This document shows positions 61,891-64,000 of a DNA stretch of 64,000 bases, in pieces. Position numbers and translations under genes: made by a program. The stretch lies in the NCBI GenBank assembly GCA_020726505.1, contig JAHLEZ010000011.1, positions 1,364,001-1,428,000 of the forward strand. Direction: 5' to 3'. The notes beneath the pieces were generated by a model. It was not told where the DNA came from. It did no database searches and saw only the letters and a program-made list of their open reading frames with translations. Numbering within the stretch: the first letter of the stretch is position 1; the number at the start of each line of letters is the position of its first letter. This stretch comes from Leptodontidium sp. MPI-SDFR-AT-0119. Lineage: Eukaryota; Ascomycota; Leotiomycetes; Helotiales; Leptodontidiaceae.

Positions 61891-62493
61891 GGAGGACTGC
61901 AGCGGCCAGGTACTGTACCTACCCTACCTACCTGGGTAAGTAGGGGTACATGCATTTCGCACGCCTCTCTCATCTACTTACTTGTGGGAAGGGTGGTCTG
62001 GAAAGTATAAGACTCTCCCAGTCCGTCATTACATTAAAGAGAGATCCGTTCACTATCTGTCTATCTGTCTGTCTATCTCGTCGTGCCAGTCTTCCATTAT
62101 CTCTTCAGTCTCGGTCTCATCTTCATCTTCATCTCATCATCTAATCAATCACCTCAATCGTTGACTTTCTTCATACTTGCCTGCTGTTCAATTCAGTTCA
62201 CACGCGCGCATCCATCCTCATTTCTCATCGACGTACCTATTTCTGGAAGGGATTTTGATTCAACCGGTTGATTCAACTACCTCTATATCCAATAATCAAT
62301 TCATCTTATTCGCTTCCTACTCCGGGAGGAAAGAAACACCAAATTCACTTCTCTGGTTCCGCATTCGGCTATTTCAACATCAATTCACCTCTACATCAAA
62401 CACTCAAAAACAACACTCAATCCTACATACCGATACCGAACCTCCTCCCTCAACTGTCTCCAGACATCGAACTTACGTCGATTTTCCGTCCAA

Positions 62494-63309
62494 ATGCCTT
62501 CTCTACGCGCCATCTGCGTGGGACTTCTCCTCACTCCTCTCCTTCAACTCTCGGCCGCCGCACCAGTTGCAGCTGCGGATTGTTATAAGCCAGGAAATGC
62601 ACCTGCTCTTCCTACCAGCGGTAGTGAGTATCCCAATTCCAATTCCCTCTACATTCTCATTCTATACTCCTCAATTTCCCCTCAACTCAATTTTCTTCCC
62701 CCACTCAACTTCACTTCACATACATATCTCCCAAACTCCCAAATCCTATAACTAACCCCTCCCCCAGACCCAACCGAACTCCCCGCCACAACCCTCGCTC
62801 TGAAATACGTCGCCATCGGCCGGGGCATCCAAAACTACACCTGCGCAACCTCCACCTCCCCCGCCGTCGCAATCGGCGCAATAGCAACCCTCTTCGACGC
62901 CACCTCGCTGGCCTACATGTCCACCAAAGCCCTACACGCCATCCCACCCATCGCAGTCAACATGCCCCTCCCGAAATCCAGCGCCTCCATAAACATCGCC
63001 AACAGCAGCCTCAAGCCTTTGGGAAACCACTACTTCGACGCAGCAGGCACACCAGTGTTCGATCTCACGACCGCGAAGAAGAGTCTCTTTGCTGCTAAGG
63101 TAGCGAATGTGAGCGCGCCTGCGGATGCGAGTAAGGGTCCTGGTGGACAGGGAGCCGTCGATTGGTTGTATCTCACTTCGAAGCCGGCGTACACGAGTGT
63201 GGGTCTGGGTGCCGTGTATAGGGTTGTTACGGCGGGTGGGAAGGCGGTTTGCACGGAGGCGGGTTCGCAGAGCGTGCAGTATGCTGCTGAGTATTGGTTT
63301 TACGGTTGA
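62494..63309 (+). CDS. Secreted DUF3455 protein
   Basis: Exons 62494-62623 and 62768-63309 with a GTGAGT donor and CCCCCAG end; 223 residues. A donor three bases upstream would keep the frame with Asp instead of Gly-Asn. A signal peptide covers about 1-22 (AICVGLLLTPLLQLSAAAPV). The mature part shows the DUF3455 pattern: LKYVAIGRGIQNYTC, GAIATLFDATSLAY, HYFDAAGTPVFD, GAVDWLYL and, at the end, VYRVVTAGGKAVC with SVQYAAEYWFYG. The family is widespread in fungi as small extracellular proteins of unknown activity; some are secreted during growth on plants. Three cysteines of the mature chain are seen, two of them in the conserved NYTC and AVC positions. Naming beyond the family is not possible. 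Confidence 0.85.
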
Positions 63310-64000
63310 ATCTTCGAGCTTGTGTGAAGTTTGAGGGGAAGAGGTGAGGTGAAAGGGAGGATATAATACATGGAGTCTGGCAGTATCGAGGAATCGAGTG
63401 CTTTGCATGGTGGAAACGGCCTGGAGATGCACACACGATGCAAAAGTCCTTTACTTTTACTTTATAGAGACAATCGGGAAAAGGAAAAGAAAGAAAAGAA
63501 ACGCAGGGAAAGATAAATGTTCGGTTGGGAGATGAGAGAGGGGATTCATGTATATACTTTAGAGCTCGAGCTTTTACTTGCTTGCTTGCTTGCTGGTGTG
63601 CGTTTGATTTGAGAGATACACAAACCAATTGTTTGTTTTTTACTTGCACCCCCGCTAGTCTGTCTGGTCATAGAAAGAGAATCGCGGAAAATTCATACCA
63701 TACCATAGCATGCCGTACCTTGGCATTTTCAAATCAAAATATGAATCTAAGCGTCTCGACCCTTGTCTTCATCCTTATATGGTACAATTTGTATTGTATT
63801 TGACTTCTGTGAAGAAGATAGATGAATAGAAGCGGTAGTTGGAGAGCGTGTTTTGGCCCTGGCTCGGTAAAGTTCTTCCGTCAATGCAAAGAAGGTCGAG
63901 GTACGGTACCTAAAGGTAAACAAACCCACCATCTCGTTCTACCCTAAGCACTTCACTCTTCACTTGGCTGATGGACCCCTTTTCTGAGGACGCGATTGAA
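63310..64000. other. 3' flank of the DUF3455 gene
   Basis: No gene is supported in the last 690 bp. CTTGCTTGCTTGCTTGC occurs at about 63577-63593, and a TAGGTA-type element near 63910. Confidence 0.4.

Larger units (their letters stand above)
56228..62493. other. 6.3 kb gene-free region
   Basis: The largest gap in the window. It contains two near-identical 29 bp direct repeats (56861-56889, 57005-57033), CCTACC/TAGGTA-type elements (58331-58340, 59421-59430, 61917-61940), an AAGGT/AAGGC pentamer tract (61831-61890), GGGAT repeats near 58560-58580 and many short poly-T or GGA runs. Frames up to about 190 codons (62177-62755) are leader sequence or chance. Bases 62040-62490 are CT-rich and likely a long 5' leader of the DUF3455 gene. 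No protein domain, tRNA or mobile element was recognised. Confidence 0.45.

Noticed and set aside
62177..62755. 192-codon frame over the start of the DUF3455 gene
   Set aside because: It is a different frame from the signal-peptide exon and consists of leader and intron sequence.

Overview
The window is nuclear DNA of a filamentous ascomycete (Pezizomycotina; Leotiomycetes would fit, but I cannot place it from sequence alone). The signs are many short introns of about 45-110 bp (a few are longer) with GTRNGT donors, CTRAY branch sites and YAG acceptors, compact orthologues of fungal housekeeping genes, CT-rich 5' leaders, and typical Pezizomycotina families (CFEM/GPI, LysM, GH51, MFS sugar transporter, F-box-like proteins). 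I saw no prokaryotic operons, transposase or reverse transcriptase genes, rRNA or CRISPR arrays, and found no convincing tRNA by eye.

Layout. 0-8.2 kb: the 3' end of a PPR gene (+), an RBR-type E3 ubiquitin ligase (-), a possible small spliced gene (+), a secreted two-LysM protein whose first LysM carries an in-frame stop (+), an SHB17-type sedoheptulose bisphosphatase (+) and an EFM6-like lysine methyltransferase (-). 9-21 kb: an AXL2-like cadherin-type membrane protein (+), a PTC2-like PP2C phosphatase (+), the complex I PSST/NDUFS7 subunit (+) and a GPI-anchored CFEM-like protein (-). 21-31.5 kb: the Rsp5/NEDD4 E3 ligase (-), a PABPN1/Pab2-type nuclear poly(A)-binding protein (-), a fungal Hv1 proton channel (+) and an AHC1-like zinc-finger protein (-). 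A 4.1 kb gene-free stretch follows. 35.5-41 kb: an Alba-domain RNA-binding protein (+), VTC1 (-), a Tctex-1 light chain (+) and a double F-box-like protein (+). 42-49 kb: an MFS sugar transporter (-) diverging from a secreted GH51 arabinofuranosidase (+), then an F-box-like protein (-). 49.9-56.2 kb: a decayed iron-type alcohol dehydrogenase/maleylacetate reductase (-), a 54-residue gene made of four 11-residue repeats (+), and TOM70 (+). A 6.3 kb gene-free stretch then leads to a secreted DUF3455 protein (+).

How the genes work together. Most are unrelated housekeeping genes. The only pair whose arrangement suggests shared function is the sugar transporter and arabinofuranosidase, which diverge from one 1.3 kb intergenic region and could act in arabinan use. 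NDUFS7 and TOM70 are both mitochondrial; Rsp5, the RBR ligase and the two F-box-like proteins are all plausible ubiquitin-system parts.

The most unusual locus is 52,699-52,863. It encodes four near-identical copies of an 11-residue Gly/Cys peptide that differ almost only at synonymous sites, behind a TATA box and a CA-rich leader, with no signal peptide. It resembles a repeat peptide precursor. Two further genes show clear decay: the LysM gene and the iron alcohol dehydrogenase.
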